Source: Pseudomonas fluorescens (GTDB lineage: Bacteria; Pseudomonadota; Gammaproteobacteria; Pseudomonadales; Pseudomonadaceae). Taken from it: a stretch of DNA of 64,000 bases. Location: the NCBI RefSeq assembly GCF_019212185.1, contig NZ_CP078138.1, forward strand, positions 3,020,501 through 3,084,500. Direction: 5' to 3'. The notes under the pieces are model-generated. The model ran no database searches, was not told where the DNA came from, and was given only the letters and a program-made list of their open reading frames with translations. Of this stretch, positions 43,817-53,714 are shown one piece after another. Both the position numbers and the translations under genes were made by a program. Every line of letters begins with the position of its first letter. Within the stretch, counting starts at the first letter, position 1.

Positions 43817-44893
43817 ATGGCAGATTTATACGAAAACCCAATGGGCCTGATGGGCTTCGAGTTCATCGAATTCGCATCGCCAACCCCGAACACCCTGGAG
43901 CCGATCTTCGAGATCATGGGCTTCACCAAGGTCGCGACCCACCGTTCGAAGAACGTGCACCTGTATCGCCAGGGCGCGATCAACCTGATCCTCAACAACG
44001 AACCCCACAGCGTCGCCTCGTACTTTGCCGCCGAACACGGTCCGTCCGTGTGTGGCATGGCGTTCCGCGTCAAGGACTCGCAAAAGGCCTACAACCGCGC
44101 GCTGGAACTCGGCGCCCAGCCGATCCATATCGAGACCGGCCCGATGGAACTGAATCTGCCGGCCATCAAGGGCATCGGCGGTGCGCCGCTGTACCTGATC
44201 GACCGTTTTGGCGAGGGCAGCTCGATCTATGACATCGACTTCGTGTTCATCGAAGGCGTGGATCGCAATCCTGTGGGTGCCGGCCTGAAAATCATCGACC
44301 ACCTGACCCACAACGTCTATCGCGGTCGCATGGCTTATTGGGCGAACTTCTACGAGAAGCTGTTCAACTTCCGCGAGATCCGTTACTTCGACATCAAGGG
44401 CGAGTACACCGGCCTGACCTCCAAGGCCATGACTGCGCCGGACGGCATGATTCGCATCCCGTTGAACGAAGAGTCGTCCAAGGGCGCCGGGCAGATCGAA
44501 GAGTTCCTGATGCAGTTCAACGGCGAAGGCATCCAGCACGTGGCGTTCCTGTCCGATGACCTGGTCAAGACCTGGGACCATCTGAAAAGCATCGGCATGC
44601 GCTTCATGACCGCGCCGCCGGAGACCTACTACGAAATGCTCGAAGGTCGCCTGCCGAACCATGGCGAGCCGGTGGGTGAACTGCAGGCCCGCGGCATTCT
44701 GCTCGACGGTTCCTCCGAGGCCGGCGACAAGCGCCTGCTGCTACAGATCTTCTCGGAAACCCTGATGGGCCCGGTGTTCTTCGAATTCATCCAGCGCAAA
44801 GGCGATGATGGCTTCGGCGAAGGCAACTTCAAGGCGCTGTTCGAGTCGATCGAGCGGGATCAGGTGCGTCGTGGGGTGTTGACGACCGAGTAA
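43817..44893 (+). CDS. hppD: 4-hydroxyphenylpyruvate dioxygenase
   Basis: 358 residues. Vicinal-oxygen-chelate fold; iron ligands lie in [20 protein letters not shown] and [20 protein letters not shown]. It turns 4-hydroxyphenylpyruvate into homogentisate, the second step of tyrosine catabolism. GAGG precedes the ATG. The other tyrosine genes are not adjacent. Confidence 0.95.
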   Translation: MADLYENPMGLMGFEFIEFASPTPNTLEPIFEIMGFTKVATHRSKNVHLYRQGAINLILNNEPHSVASYFAAEHGPSVCGMAFRVKDSQKAYNRALELGAQPIHIETGPMELNLPAIKGIGGAPLYLIDRFGEGSSIYDIDFVFIEGVDRNPVGAGLKIIDHLTHNVYRGRMAYWANFYEKLFNFREIRYFDIKGEYTGLTSKAMTAPDGMIRIPLNEESSKGAGQIEEFLMQFNGEGIQHVAFLSDDLVKTWDHLKSIGMRFMTAPPETYYEMLEGRLPNHGEPVGELQARGILLDGSSEAGDKRLLLQIFSETLMGPVFFEFIQRKGDDGFGEGNFKALFESIERDQVRRGVLTTE

Positions 44894-44902
44894 CACGAGG
44901 TG

Positions 44903-44983
44903 GTGTAGGAGCCGGCTTGCCGGCGAAGGCGGTATGCCTGCCGCACCGATGCGGATGGTTCGCTGGCAAGCCAGCTCCTACAT
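44903..44983. repeat. REP pair
   Basis: TGTAGGAGCCGGCTTGCCGG forward at 44904 and inverted CTGGCAAGCCAGCTCCTACA at 44963, between hppD and rarD. Confidence 0.8.
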
Positions 44984-45005
44984 AAGCCAGCTTCTACAGT
45001 TGGTC

Positions 45006-45890
45006 CTACACAGCCCTGCGCTGCCGCGCCAGATGCTTGGCGCCCTCGAACACCAGCACCAATACCGCCAGCCAGATCGGCAGGTAGGTCAGCCATTCCT
45101 CGGCCTTAATGCTCTCACCCAGCAACAGGGCCACCCCCAGCAGCAACACCGGTTCGACATAGCTGAGCAGCCCGAACAGGCTGAATGGCAGCAGGCGGCT
45201 GGCGATGATGTAGACCACCAGCGCCGACGCACTGATCAGGCCCAGCACAGGGATCAACAGTGACAACCATGGGTATTGCTCGAACACGCCGAAGCCTTGC
45301 TCCCCGCTGTGTACCATCCAGAATGCCACCGGCAGCAGCAGTGTCATGTCCAGCCACAGGCCGCCAAGGTTGTCGGTTGCCAGGCGTCGACGCAGCACGA
45401 AATAGGCCGGGTAACCCAAGGCAACCACCAGGGTCGCCCAGGAAAAACTGCCCACCTGGTACAACTCGTTGATCACGCCTAAAGTCGCCAGGCAAGCGGC
45501 GACTTTCTGCAGATAGGACAGATGCTCACCATAGACCATGCGCCCGGTCAGGATCATGGTCAGCGGCAGCAGGAAATACCCCAGTGACACATCCAGGCTA
45601 TACCCGTTGAGCGGCGCCCACATAAATAGCCAGAGCTGCGCGCCGAGCAGCGCCGACGACAGCATCAGGCCCACCAGCAACAGTGGCTTGGCGACCACCC
45701 GGCGCAGTGGATCGACCACCCGTTTCCATTCGCCGGACACCAGCATGAACAGGGACATGCACGGCATCGTCAGGAGCATGCGCCAGCCGAAGATTTCCTC
45801 GCCATCGAGCGGCGTCAACAGCGATGTGTAGAAATACATGACGGCGAACAGCACCGACGCAAACACCGATAGAGCAATACCTTTAGACAC
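45006..45890 (-). CDS. rarD: RarD-like EamA family permease
   Basis: 294 residues starting at GTG 45890 (GAGGA upstream). Ten hydrophobic segments in two repeats of five, typical of the drug/metabolite transporter superfamily; GYSLDVSLGYFLLPL is the RarD signature. Family function is uncertain (chloramphenicol-sensitivity-linked). Neighbours give no further hint. Confidence 0.85.
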   Translation of the reverse strand: MSKGIALSVFASVLFAVMYFYTSLLTPLDGEEIFGWRMLLTMPCMSLFMLVSGEWKRVVDPLRRVVAKPLLLVGLMLSSALLGAQLWLFMWAPLNGYSLDVSLGYFLLPLTMILTGRMVYGEHLSYLQKVAACLATLGVINELYQVGSFSWATLVVALGYPAYFVLRRRLATDNLGGLWLDMTLLLPVAFWMVHSGEQGFGVFEQYPWLSLLIPVLGLISASALVVYIIASRLLPFSLFGLLSYVEPVLLLGVALLLGESIKAEEWLTYLPIWLAVLVLVFEGAKHLARQRRAV

Positions 45891-45950
45891 GCGGTCCTCG
45901 CGACAGCCGGGGAGAGGTTACTGGAGGCGCCAAGCATAGGCGATAGCGCC

Positions 45951-46958
45951 TCAGCGGGCCATCCGCCCGGAGACAAAATGGCTGACGTCGTTGAAACCCG
46001 GCGTCGAGGCATGCCCCGGCGTGACCAGTGAATCGACGAAGGCTTCGTCCTCGGCACTGATCTTCACTTCTCGCGCCTTGATGTAAGTGTCCCAGTGCGC
46101 TTCGGTGCGTGGTCCGACGATGGCCGAAGTCACCGCCGCGTTGTTCAGTACCCAGGCAATCGCGAACTCCACCAGGCCGACCCCACGTTGTTGGGTGTAG
46201 TGCTGCAACTGTTGGGCGATGCGCAGGGACTCGGTGCGCCATTCGGTTTCAAGGATGCGCTTGTCCTGGCGCCCGGCGCGGCTGTTGGCATCCGGGGCGA
46301 TATCGGGGGCGTACTTGCCGCTGAGCACACCACGGGCCAGCGGGCTGTAGGGCACCACACCGAGGCCATAGGCATGGGCGGCGGTGATCTGTTCGGATTC
46401 GGCCTGGCGGTTGACGATGTTGTACAGCGGCTGGCTGATCACCGGCTGGTCCACACCGAGGCGCTCGGCCACCCGAATCACTTCACTGATGCGCCAGCCG
46501 CGATAATTGGACAGGCCCCAATAGCGGATCTTGCCTTGGCGAATCAGCTCACCGATGGCTGCGACCGTGACCTCCAACGGGGTGTTGTGGTCCTCGCGGT
46601 GCAGGTAATAGATGTCCAGGTAATCGGTATCCAGACGGGTCAGGCTGGCATCGATCGCGTTGAAGATGTGCTTGCGGTTAAGGCCGGCGCGATTGGGTAC
46701 GCCGTCCACCGGGCCGAAGCCGACTTTCGAGGCCAGCACCCACTCATGGCGATTGCCGGCGATGGCCTCGCCGACAATCTCTTCGGAGCGGCCATGGGTA
46801 TAGACGTCGGCGGTGTCGATGAAATTGACGCCCTGGTCCCAGGCCTTGTCGATGATCCGCAGCGAATCTTCGGTGCTGGTCTGCTCACCGAACATCATGC
46901 TGCCCAGGGTCAGGGTGGACACCTGCAAGCCGGAACGACCCAGTGTGCGGTAGCTCAT
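45951..46958 (-). CDS. Aldo/keto reductase
   Basis: 335 residues from ATG 46958 (AAGGA upstream). TIM-barrel AKR with Asp-Tyr-Lys-His tetrad: FIDTADVYTHGRSEE, ASKVGF and YYLHREDHNTPLE, and the NADPH-binding end SAIVGPRTEAHW. NADPH-dependent reduction of aldehydes or ketones; the substrate is not predictable. Confidence 0.9.
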   Translation of the reverse strand: MSYRTLGRSGLQVSTLTLGSMMFGEQTSTEDSLRIIDKAWDQGVNFIDTADVYTHGRSEEIVGEAIAGNRHEWVLASKVGFGPVDGVPNRAGLNRKHIFNAIDASLTRLDTDYLDIYYLHREDHNTPLEVTVAAIGELIRQGKIRYWGLSNYRGWRISEVIRVAERLGVDQPVISQPLYNIVNRQAESEQITAAHAYGLGVVPYSPLARGVLSGKYAPDIAPDANSRAGRQDKRILETEWRTESLRIAQQLQHYTQQRGVGLVEFAIAWVLNNAAVTSAIVGPRTEAHWDTYIKAREVKISAEDEAFVDSLVTPGHASTPGFNDVSHFVSGRMAR

Positions 46959-47062
46959 GACGAATTCCTTTTGCCGGAGGGAAAGGCTCAATCAGATACC
47001 AGAAGGGGCGGTGTGGGCAACTGCAATTGAGGGATCAAATATTCTGTCCGTCACGTCCCCCC

Positions 47063-47155
47063 CCTGTAGGGGCGATCCTGCTAGCGATAGCGGTGTGTCA
47101 GTCACCACCTCTGTGACTGAACTGGCGCATCGCTGGCAAGCCAGCTCCCACAGTT
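47063..47155. repeat. REP pair
   Basis: CTGTAGGGGCGATCCTGCTAG forward at 47064 and CGCTGGCAAGCCAGCTCCCAC inverted at 47131, between the aldo/keto reductase and the MFS gene. The arms are imperfect. Confidence 0.65.
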
Positions 47156-47199
47156 GGAAGTTGGCAAGCCACAGGGTGAATCAGTGAGGAATGTGCAGC

Positions 47200-48510
47200 T
47201 CAGACGCGCAATGTCCGAGTCATGCGCAACGCCAGCAAGCTACCGCCGACAATCACCGCCGCCAGCACATACAGTGCGGCATCGGTGGAGCCGCTGGCGT
47301 CCTTGACGAAACCCACCAGGTACGGGCTGAGGAAGCCGGCCATCTGCCCCATGGAGTTGATCAGCGCCAGGCCACCGGCGGCGGCACCGGCGCTGAGCAG
47401 GGCGGTCGGCACCGGCCAGAACATCGGCAGACCGGTGAGGGCGCCCATGGTGGCGATGGTCAGGCCGAGGATGGCGATGGCCGGGTTGCCGGCGAAGTTC
47501 ACCGCGATCAGCAGCCCCAGCGCACCCATCAGCATCGGCACCACCAAATGCCAGCGACGCTCCTGGCGCAGGTCGGCGGAGCGTCCCACCAGCACCATGA
47601 ACACCGCCGCCAGCAGGTACGGAATTGCACTCAGCCAGCCGATCACCAGGTTGTCGGAGAAACCCAGGTTCTTGATGATCGACGGCAGCCAGAAGTTGAT
47701 CGCGTAGACCCCGCTCTGGATGCAGAAATAGATCAGGCCGAATGCCCAGATCGCCGGATTCTTGAACACCGCCAGCAGCGAGTCGGTGGCCGTCTTCGGC
47801 TTGTTGGCGCGATCAATCGCCTGGTCGGCTTCGAGTACCGCACGCTCGTGGGGCTTGAGCCATTTGGCGCTGTCGAAATTGTCGCTGAGCAGGAAGTACG
47901 CCAGCGCGCCGAGGATCACCGTCGGAATGCCTTGCAGCAGGAACATCCACTGCCAGCCCGCGAGGCCGCCCTGGCCGGCGGCGAAGTGGTTGAGGATCCA
48001 GCCGGAAATCGGGCTGCCGAGCAGACCCGAAACCGGGATCGCCGACATGAACAGGGCCATGATCCGACCGCGGCGGAACGACGGAAACCACTGCGAGAGG
48101 TACAGCACCACACCGGGGAAGAACCCGGCTTCGGCGGCACCGGTGAACAAGCGCAGGGTGTAGAAACCGGTGGGCGTGGTGACAAACAGCAGGCAGGTGG
48201 ACAGCGTGCCCCAAGTGATCATCATCAGCGCGATCCAGCGCCGCGGACCGAAGCGGGTCAGCGCCAGGTTGCTCGGAACGCCACACAACACGTAGCCGAT
48301 AAAGAAAATCCCGGCCCCGAGGCCGTACACGGTTTCGCTGAATTTCAGTGCATCGAGCATCTGCAACTTGGCAAAGCCAACGTTCACTCGGTCGAGGTAG
48401 TTGAACAGGTAGCAGATGAATATGAAGGGGATCAGGCGCAGGGTGACGCGCTTGTAGACGGCGTTTTTATCGTCGTCGGTGGCCAGGGTGGCAGCGGCGC
48501 TGTGTGACAT
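47200..48510 (-). CDS. MFS transporter, anion:cation symporter family
   Basis: 436 residues with 12 hydrophobic segments; the ACS signature FNYLDRVNVGFAKLQ is near residue 45. Such proteins import organic acids such as glucarate, galactarate or glycerate. It is divergent from a CdaR-type regulator that itself precedes a glycerate kinase, so glycerate or an aldaric acid is the likely substrate. Confidence 0.85.
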   Translation of the reverse strand: MSHSAAATLATDDDKNAVYKRVTLRLIPFIFICYLFNYLDRVNVGFAKLQMLDALKFSETVYGLGAGIFFIGYVLCGVPSNLALTRFGPRRWIALMMITWGTLSTCLLFVTTPTGFYTLRLFTGAAEAGFFPGVVLYLSQWFPSFRRGRIMALFMSAIPVSGLLGSPISGWILNHFAAGQGGLAGWQWMFLLQGIPTVILGALAYFLLSDNFDSAKWLKPHERAVLEADQAIDRANKPKTATDSLLAVFKNPAIWAFGLIYFCIQSGVYAINFWLPSIIKNLGFSDNLVIGWLSAIPYLLAAVFMVLVGRSADLRQERRWHLVVPMLMGALGLLIAVNFAGNPAIAILGLTIATMGALTGLPMFWPVPTALLSAGAAAGGLALINSMGQMAGFLSPYLVGFVKDASGSTDAALYVLAAVIVGGSLLALRMTRTLRV

Positions 48511-48676
48511 GGCGGGTCTCTCTTTATTATGATTTTTTGCGGCGCGCGGGTAACGTGACCGCCAGAAGAGTTTCGGTCAGCCCATGGCGGAAGTCTTTGT
48601 GCCGGAGCACAGCGATAATGCCAACCGCCTGTGCGGGTGAACAATCCATTACCCAGGTTTTCCAGGAATACACCCC

Positions 48677-49798
48677 ATGTTCGAACTAGATCACGACCTG
48701 GCCCAGGATATCGTCGACCGGGCGATGGCCATTCTGCCCTACAACGTCAATGTCATGGACAGCCAGGGGTTGATCCTTGGCAGTGGCGAGCCGGAGCGGG
48801 TCAACACTCGCCACGAAGGCGCGCAACTGGTGCTGGCCAACAGCCGCGTGGTGGAGATCGACGTGCCCACCGCCGCCCATCTCAAGGGTGTTCAGCCGGG
48901 GATTAATCTGCCGCTGTTGCTCGATCAGCGACTGATCGGCGTTCTGGGTATTACCGGCGATCCGGAGCAGCTGCGCACCTATGCCGAACTGGTGCGCATG
49001 ACCGCCGAAATGCTGGTGGGCCAGCGCAACCAGCAAGCCGAACAGCAGTGGCGCCGCCAGCGTTGCGATGACCTGCTGGCACTGCTGCTCAGTGATGCAG
49101 GGGAGTCGCCGCGCTTGATTGACGAAGCGCAGCAGATGGGCCTCAAACCGCACCTTGCGCGTACCCCGTACCTGTTCGAACTGGGCATAGAGCACGGCAA
49201 TGGCCAGACCGCAGAGGCGCTGAGTGCCTGGCTGATTTCGCGCTACCCCGACAGCTGGTGCGTGAGTTCATCGAAGACCTCACTGTTGTGGTGCCGCCCC
49301 ACCAGCCACAGCGTGGACAACCCGCGCCTGCTGGAAAAACTCGACGGCCTCGGTTGGAAGATCCTGCGTGTCGCGGTCGGCGGTCAGGCCGATGGGCTGG
49401 CGGGCTTGCGTCGTTGTTACCGGCGAGTCGGCGACTTGCTGGCCTACGGTCGCGACGTGCTGCCGCGCTCGCGCCTGCTGACCCTCAATCGCTATCGACT
49501 GCCGGTGATGCTCTGGCGGCATCGCAACGACGATGCCCTCGACGAATTGCTCAACCCATTGCGCAAGGTTCTGGCCAAAGACAGCAACGGCCAGTTACTC
49601 GCGACCCTGCGCAGTTGGTGCGAACACGACGGCCAGAGCCAGGCCTGTGCCGATGCCCTGGGTATTCACCGCAACAGCCTGCGCTATCGCATGGAGCGCA
49701 TCGCCGAACTCAGCGGCGTCGACCCGCTGCGCCTTGACGGGATGCTGGCGTTGTACCTGGGAGTGCAGTTGTTGCCAGAGCCAGAATCACCGCTGTAA
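48677..49798 (+). CDS. CdaR-type transcription regulator
   Basis: 373 residues. N-terminal sugar-diacid-recognition domain (LAQDIVDRAMAILPYNVNVM; IGVLGITGDPEQLRTYAELV) and C-terminal PucR-like HTH (SQACADALGIHRNSLRYRME). In E. coli CdaR activates uptake and catabolism of glucarate, galactarate and glycerate. Between the MFS gene and glycerate kinase, it is the obvious local activator; the signal may be glycerate. Confidence 0.88.
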   Translation: MFELDHDLAQDIVDRAMAILPYNVNVMDSQGLILGSGEPERVNTRHEGAQLVLANSRVVEIDVPTAAHLKGVQPGINLPLLLDQRLIGVLGITGDPEQLRTYAELVRMTAEMLVGQRNQQAEQQWRRQRCDDLLALLLSDAGESPRLIDEAQQMGLKPHLARTPYLFELGIEHGNGQTAEALSAWLISRYPDSWCVSSSKTSLLWCRPTSHSVDNPRLLEKLDGLGWKILRVAVGGQADGLAGLRRCYRRVGDLLAYGRDVLPRSRLLTLNRYRLPVMLWRHRNDDALDELLNPLRKVLAKDSNGQLLATLRSWCEHDGQSQACADALGIHRNSLRYRMERIAELSGVDPLRLDGMLALYLGVQLLPEPESPL

Positions 49799-49802
49799 CC
49801 CT

Positions 49803-49885
49803 TGTAGGAACTGGCTTGCCGGTGAAAGCGTTGGTTTTGGTGATGCACGGCTTGGATTGTTTTCGCGGGCAAGCCAGTTCCGGCA
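49803..49885. repeat. REP pair
   Basis: TTGTAGGAACTGGCTTGCCGG forward at 49802 and CGCGGGCAAGCCAGTTCCGG inverted at 49864, between the CdaR gene and glycerate kinase. Confidence 0.7.
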
Positions 49886-50022
49886 AGGGGATGCCAGAGG
49901 TCAATGTCATCCCCGGATTTTGTAAAAATGAACAATAAACCCACTCGACACTTGTGCAGCCGACCGGCGTCAGCTGGCAGGGCAACTGGCAGGATGTTCG
50001 GCATAACAACCGGAGAAAGCCC

Positions 50023-51159
50023 ATGAAGATCGTCATCGCCCCCGACTCGTTCAAGGACAGCCTGAGTGCCCAAGCCGTGGCCGATGCCATCGCCGAAGGG
50101 CTGGGAGAGGTCTGGCCACAGGCGCAGTTGGTCAAATGCCCGATGGCCGATGGTGGGGAAGGGACGGTTGAAGCAGTGCTGGCGGCTTGCAAGGGCGAAT
50201 TGCGCCACACTCAGGTGAGTGGGCCGCTGGGCAGCGCCGTCACGGCCGCGTGGGGCTGGCTGCCGGAAAGCCACACGGCAATCATCGAAATGGCCGAAGC
50301 CAGCGGCCTGCAATTGGTGCCACTGGCGCAACGTGATGCCTGCATCAGCAGCACCTACGGCACCGGGCAATTGATCCACGCGGCGCTGGACGCCGGTGCG
50401 CAACGGGTGATCCTCGCCATCGGCGGCAGCGCCACCAATGACGGCGGCGCGGGGGCGATGCAGGCTTTGGGTGTCGGGCTGTTTGATGCCCAGGACCAAC
50501 CACTGCAGCGTGGTGGCCTGGCCCTGCAAGACCTGGCGCGAATCGACCTCAGCGACCTCGATCCACGCCTGACCGAGGTCCGTTTCGAGATCGCCGCCGA
50601 CGTCAACAATCCACTCTGCGGCCCCCACGGCGCCTCGGCGATTTTCGGCCCGCAGAAAGGCGCTTCGGCGCAGCAGGTCGAGCAACTGGATCGCGCCCTG
50701 GGCCACTTCGCCGATCACACCGCACAAGCCCTCGGCAAGGACCTGCGCGACGAGCCGGGGAGCGGCGCGGCGGGGGGGCTGGGGTTTGCTGCCAAGGCGT
50801 TCCTCGGTGCGCAGTTCCGGGCCGGGGTCGAAGTGGTGGGCGAACTGGTGGGCCTGGCCGACGCCGTTGTGGGTGCCGACCTGGTGATCACCGGCGAAGG
50901 TCGCTTCGATGCCCAGACCCTGCGCGGCAAAACGCCCTTTGGTGTGGCGCAGGTCGCCCGGCGGCAGGGTGTGCCGGTAATCGTCCTCGCTGGCACGTTG
51001 GGTGAGGGCTATCAGGCATTGTATGAACATGGCATTAATGCGGCATTTGCCCTGGCAAATGGACCTATGACCCTGGAACAGGCCTGTGCCCAGGCGCCGC
51101 GCTTGCTGCGAGAACGTGCAAGCGACCTCGCGCGGGTCTGGCAGGTGTCCAGGCGCTGA
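50023..51159 (+). CDS. Glycerate kinase (GarK/GlxK type)
   Basis: 378 residues from ATG 50023 (GGAG seven bases upstream). Signature MKIVIAPDSFKDSLSA, PMADGGEGTVEA, ILAIGGSATNDGG and ITGEGRFDAQT. It phosphorylates D-glycerate to 2-phosphoglycerate. Together with the CdaR-type regulator and MFS transporter it forms a compact glycerate/aldarate locus. Confidence 0.93.
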   Translation: MKIVIAPDSFKDSLSAQAVADAIAEGLGEVWPQAQLVKCPMADGGEGTVEAVLAACKGELRHTQVSGPLGSAVTAAWGWLPESHTAIIEMAEASGLQLVPLAQRDACISSTYGTGQLIHAALDAGAQRVILAIGGSATNDGGAGAMQALGVGLFDAQDQPLQRGGLALQDLARIDLSDLDPRLTEVRFEIAADVNNPLCGPHGASAIFGPQKGASAQQVEQLDRALGHFADHTAQALGKDLRDEPGSGAAGGLGFAAKAFLGAQFRAGVEVVGELVGLADAVVGADLVITGEGRFDAQTLRGKTPFGVAQVARRQGVPVIVLAGTLGEGYQALYEHGINAAFALANGPMTLEQACAQAPRLLRERASDLARVWQVSRR

Positions 51160-51253
51160 ATCGACAACCACGTGGGGCTGATCCAACCGCGTCGGATGCC
51201 TCAACATCCCTGCTGTTTTCGAGCCGATTGGTAAGGACTGTATAAGTAGCCAC

Positions 51254-51269
51254 CTGTCAACTTTGACAG
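51254..51269. promoter_or_regulatory. Palindromic operator candidate
   Basis: CTGTCAA-CT-TTGACAG is a perfect 16-bp palindrome about 150 bp before the 51420 gene. It also contains a TTGACA-like -35 hexamer. Confidence 0.45.
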
Positions 51270-51419
51270 TTTCGCTCGCATTTGCGCCGGTGCTAAATGT
51301 CTCCAGAGACAGATGGGTCACCGGCTGATGAAATCGTTGTTCTCCGGCCAGGCTGCCCAGTGACTTCAATGGCCATGGCATCACCCATGGCTTAATGGGT
51401 GTGATCGGAGATTATGCAA

Positions 51420-53468
51420 ATGGCGAGTAACCGTGAACGAGAGGCGTCCAGCAGTGCCTATCTGAAAATGCGCAGCGACTATCGCGCCAGTCTTGCCGAG
51501 AAACCGCTCGAGCTGGATGCCGCTGACTTTGTTGACTCTGCGACAAAGAAGATCCTGAACGGTCCGAGGCTCGTGGCCAATCAGAAGCTGACAGTGAAAG
51601 TGCCCCGGTGGACAGGCATACCTGCACCAACTTTCTCGGACGTCGTGACACTGTTGTTGGATAAGGACGATGGTGCGGGATTTGTCGAAGTCGGCACGCA
51701 CACCTTTACCAGGCAGTCGGGAAAGCCTGACTTTGACGAAGTTTTCCCCTATGCGATGGACATCCGGATCGGCGATTTGCCTCGGGACGCGAACTGTGCG
51801 CTCAAATACCGAATTGACTACTACAACGATTCGGAGGACGAGAGCACTCCCCAGGAGTTCCTCTGCGACCACGTGAAGCCCTATAACGGCGAGCCACCAG
51901 CGGCATTGACGCTGGATAGCGATTTACTGGATGACAGCAACCTTCCCGTCGGCGGTCAGCTCACGCTGACTATTCCTCCTGGCTACTCAGGTGGTACCCC
52001 CAAGTACGACTGGAAAGCAGGTGATGTGGTCGCCATTTACCTGGTGGATGCCAACAACATCCCACCTGATCTCAGCCTGGTGACGCCTTTGCATTTCGGC
52101 GCCATTTCCGACCCGGGGACAACGGGTGCAGTGGTGCAGGTCGATGCTGACAAGGTTCGCGCGCTAGGCGACCTGGAGGGGGTTTTTCTTTATGTGATCA
52201 GAGATAAATCGCTTAACGACAGTGTGGTCTCGCTGTGGACGAATGTCAGTATGACCCTCGGTCCGTTGCCAACCCCACTGGATCCGCCTGAAGTACCACA
52301 GGCCGATCCCGGTCCGCTGTTGGTCGAGCATGCCCTGGATGGGGTCAGCGTCTGGATCAACCGCAATCCAGCCTTCAAGTCCGGTGATGTGGTCGAACTG
52401 ACATGGGGCAGCACCGAGGTCTGGAAAGATTTTGTGATTCCCATCAATGCCAATCCGAAGATTGAAATTCCGGTAGCGCCTACGCGGATTATGCTCACGG
52501 AGTACGGGCAAAGTACGAAGGGTGAGAAAGATACGGCCGTCAGCTACCGGGTGTTTCGCAAAGGACGGCCATTTGGTCCGGCAAACGCGACAATCAAAGT
52601 CAACTTCGAGGTAGCCATTCCCTGGCTGCCCTGGCCGCCCGAGGAGGATTGGCCAATCCCGTCCCACCCGGAACTGCTGAAAGGTGAGGTGCAAAATCAC
52701 GACAAAACCAAGATCAATAAACTGGAGCGCGACGACAAGAACCAGAAGGCGTTTTTTACCTTCGAATGGTACAAAGAGGCGATCAATGGCCATGTCGTCG
52801 ACTTCTACTGGAATGGTCAACGCATCGTCGAAGCTCAGCTCACCTTCGACGATACGGCGGCGCCAGGTGGTCCTGGTCATGCACCCGGTGACGAGGTGAC
52901 GGTCGAAGTGCCCTGGGAGTACATCAAGGCAGGGGGGAACAGTCTGACAATCCCCGTGGGCTATTCAATCTCCGCGCCCGGTCTGGAAAATGATCTGTTT
53001 TCGGAGATTACCGAGGTCGATGTCAATGCGATCGCCGTAGAGCTGCCCCCTGCGAGTTTCCCTTCCGTCACAGGCAGTTTTCCCAACTGTAATTCGCTTG
53101 AGCCCAATGGCGACTTGCGGGTCAAGATACCGGACCTCAGCGCGCTGCTTAAGGTTGGCGACAAAATCCGTGCGGTGTTCACGCCCATGAAAGGTGAGGA
53201 CGGTCCTGAAGACCCCATTAGCGGAGCGGAGTATGACGAAGAGTTCGAACTCGTAGCGGGCAACATCACCGGTTTCGAATTTCTGGTGACACCTTACGAT
53301 GACCATATCAAGCCGCTCTACGACGAAACCTCAGCGACCAACCGAAGAGGGCGGATGAAAATCCAGTACTTCTTCAATGATGGAAGCGAGGACGTGCCTT
53401 CGGAGTCCCTCACTCGCTTGACGGCCTTTCATGATGGCTCTGCCTCGTGCCCCATTCCAAGGCCCTAG
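51420..53468 (+). CDS. Large protein with repeated Ig-like beta domains
   Basis: 682 residues. The ATG at 51420 lies nine bases after GGAG; an ATG 6 bp earlier is too close to it. There is no signal peptide or membrane segment. Repeated beta-rich domains include LTVKVPRWTGIP...FSDVVTLLLD, LTLTIPPGYSGG, VSVWINRNPAFKSGDVVELTWG and DLRVKIPDLSALLKVGDKI, with a cysteine near the C-terminus (ASCPIPRP). It shares the same domain type with the 56049 gene. Pseudomonas has large families of such proteins without known function. How it leaves the cell, if it does, is not evident. Confidence 0.7.
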   Translation: MASNREREASSSAYLKMRSDYRASLAEKPLELDAADFVDSATKKILNGPRLVANQKLTVKVPRWTGIPAPTFSDVVTLLLDKDDGAGFVEVGTHTFTRQSGKPDFDEVFPYAMDIRIGDLPRDANCALKYRIDYYNDSEDESTPQEFLCDHVKPYNGEPPAALTLDSDLLDDSNLPVGGQLTLTIPPGYSGGTPKYDWKAGDVVAIYLVDANNIPPDLSLVTPLHFGAISDPGTTGAVVQVDADKVRALGDLEGVFLYVIRDKSLNDSVVSLWTNVSMTLGPLPTPLDPPEVPQADPGPLLVEHALDGVSVWINRNPAFKSGDVVELTWGSTEVWKDFVIPINANPKIEIPVAPTRIMLTEYGQSTKGEKDTAVSYRVFRKGRPFGPANATIKVNFEVAIPWLPWPPEEDWPIPSHPELLKGEVQNHDKTKINKLERDDKNQKAFFTFEWYKEAINGHVVDFYWNGQRIVEAQLTFDDTAAPGGPGHAPGDEVTVEVPWEYIKAGGNSLTIPVGYSISAPGLENDLFSEITEVDVNAIAVELPPASFPSVTGSFPNCNSLEPNGDLRVKIPDLSALLKVGDKIRAVFTPMKGEDGPEDPISGAEYDEEFELVAGNITGFEFLVTPYDDHIKPLYDETSATNRRGRMKIQYFFNDGSEDVPSESLTRLTAFHDGSASCPIPRP

Positions 53469-53714
53469 TGCATTGTCGACCGGGAATGTGGGGTTACTTA
53501 CCCAGGTTCCTGGTGGGTGGCCCATTGGCTGAGAGGTAGGAAGTGTTACTTCCTGCCTCGTTGTCAGGCGAATTCTTTTTAAGGAAAGGATTAGTCCTAC
53601 ATCCACCCCGCAAAATAAAACTTAGGATCGGCGCCTTTTGCGACTCCTTGCGGTAGGAAAAGCACTTTTGCCGCAATGGGTCGCACGTTCATGCTTTCAA
53701 TCCAGGAGCTCTAA

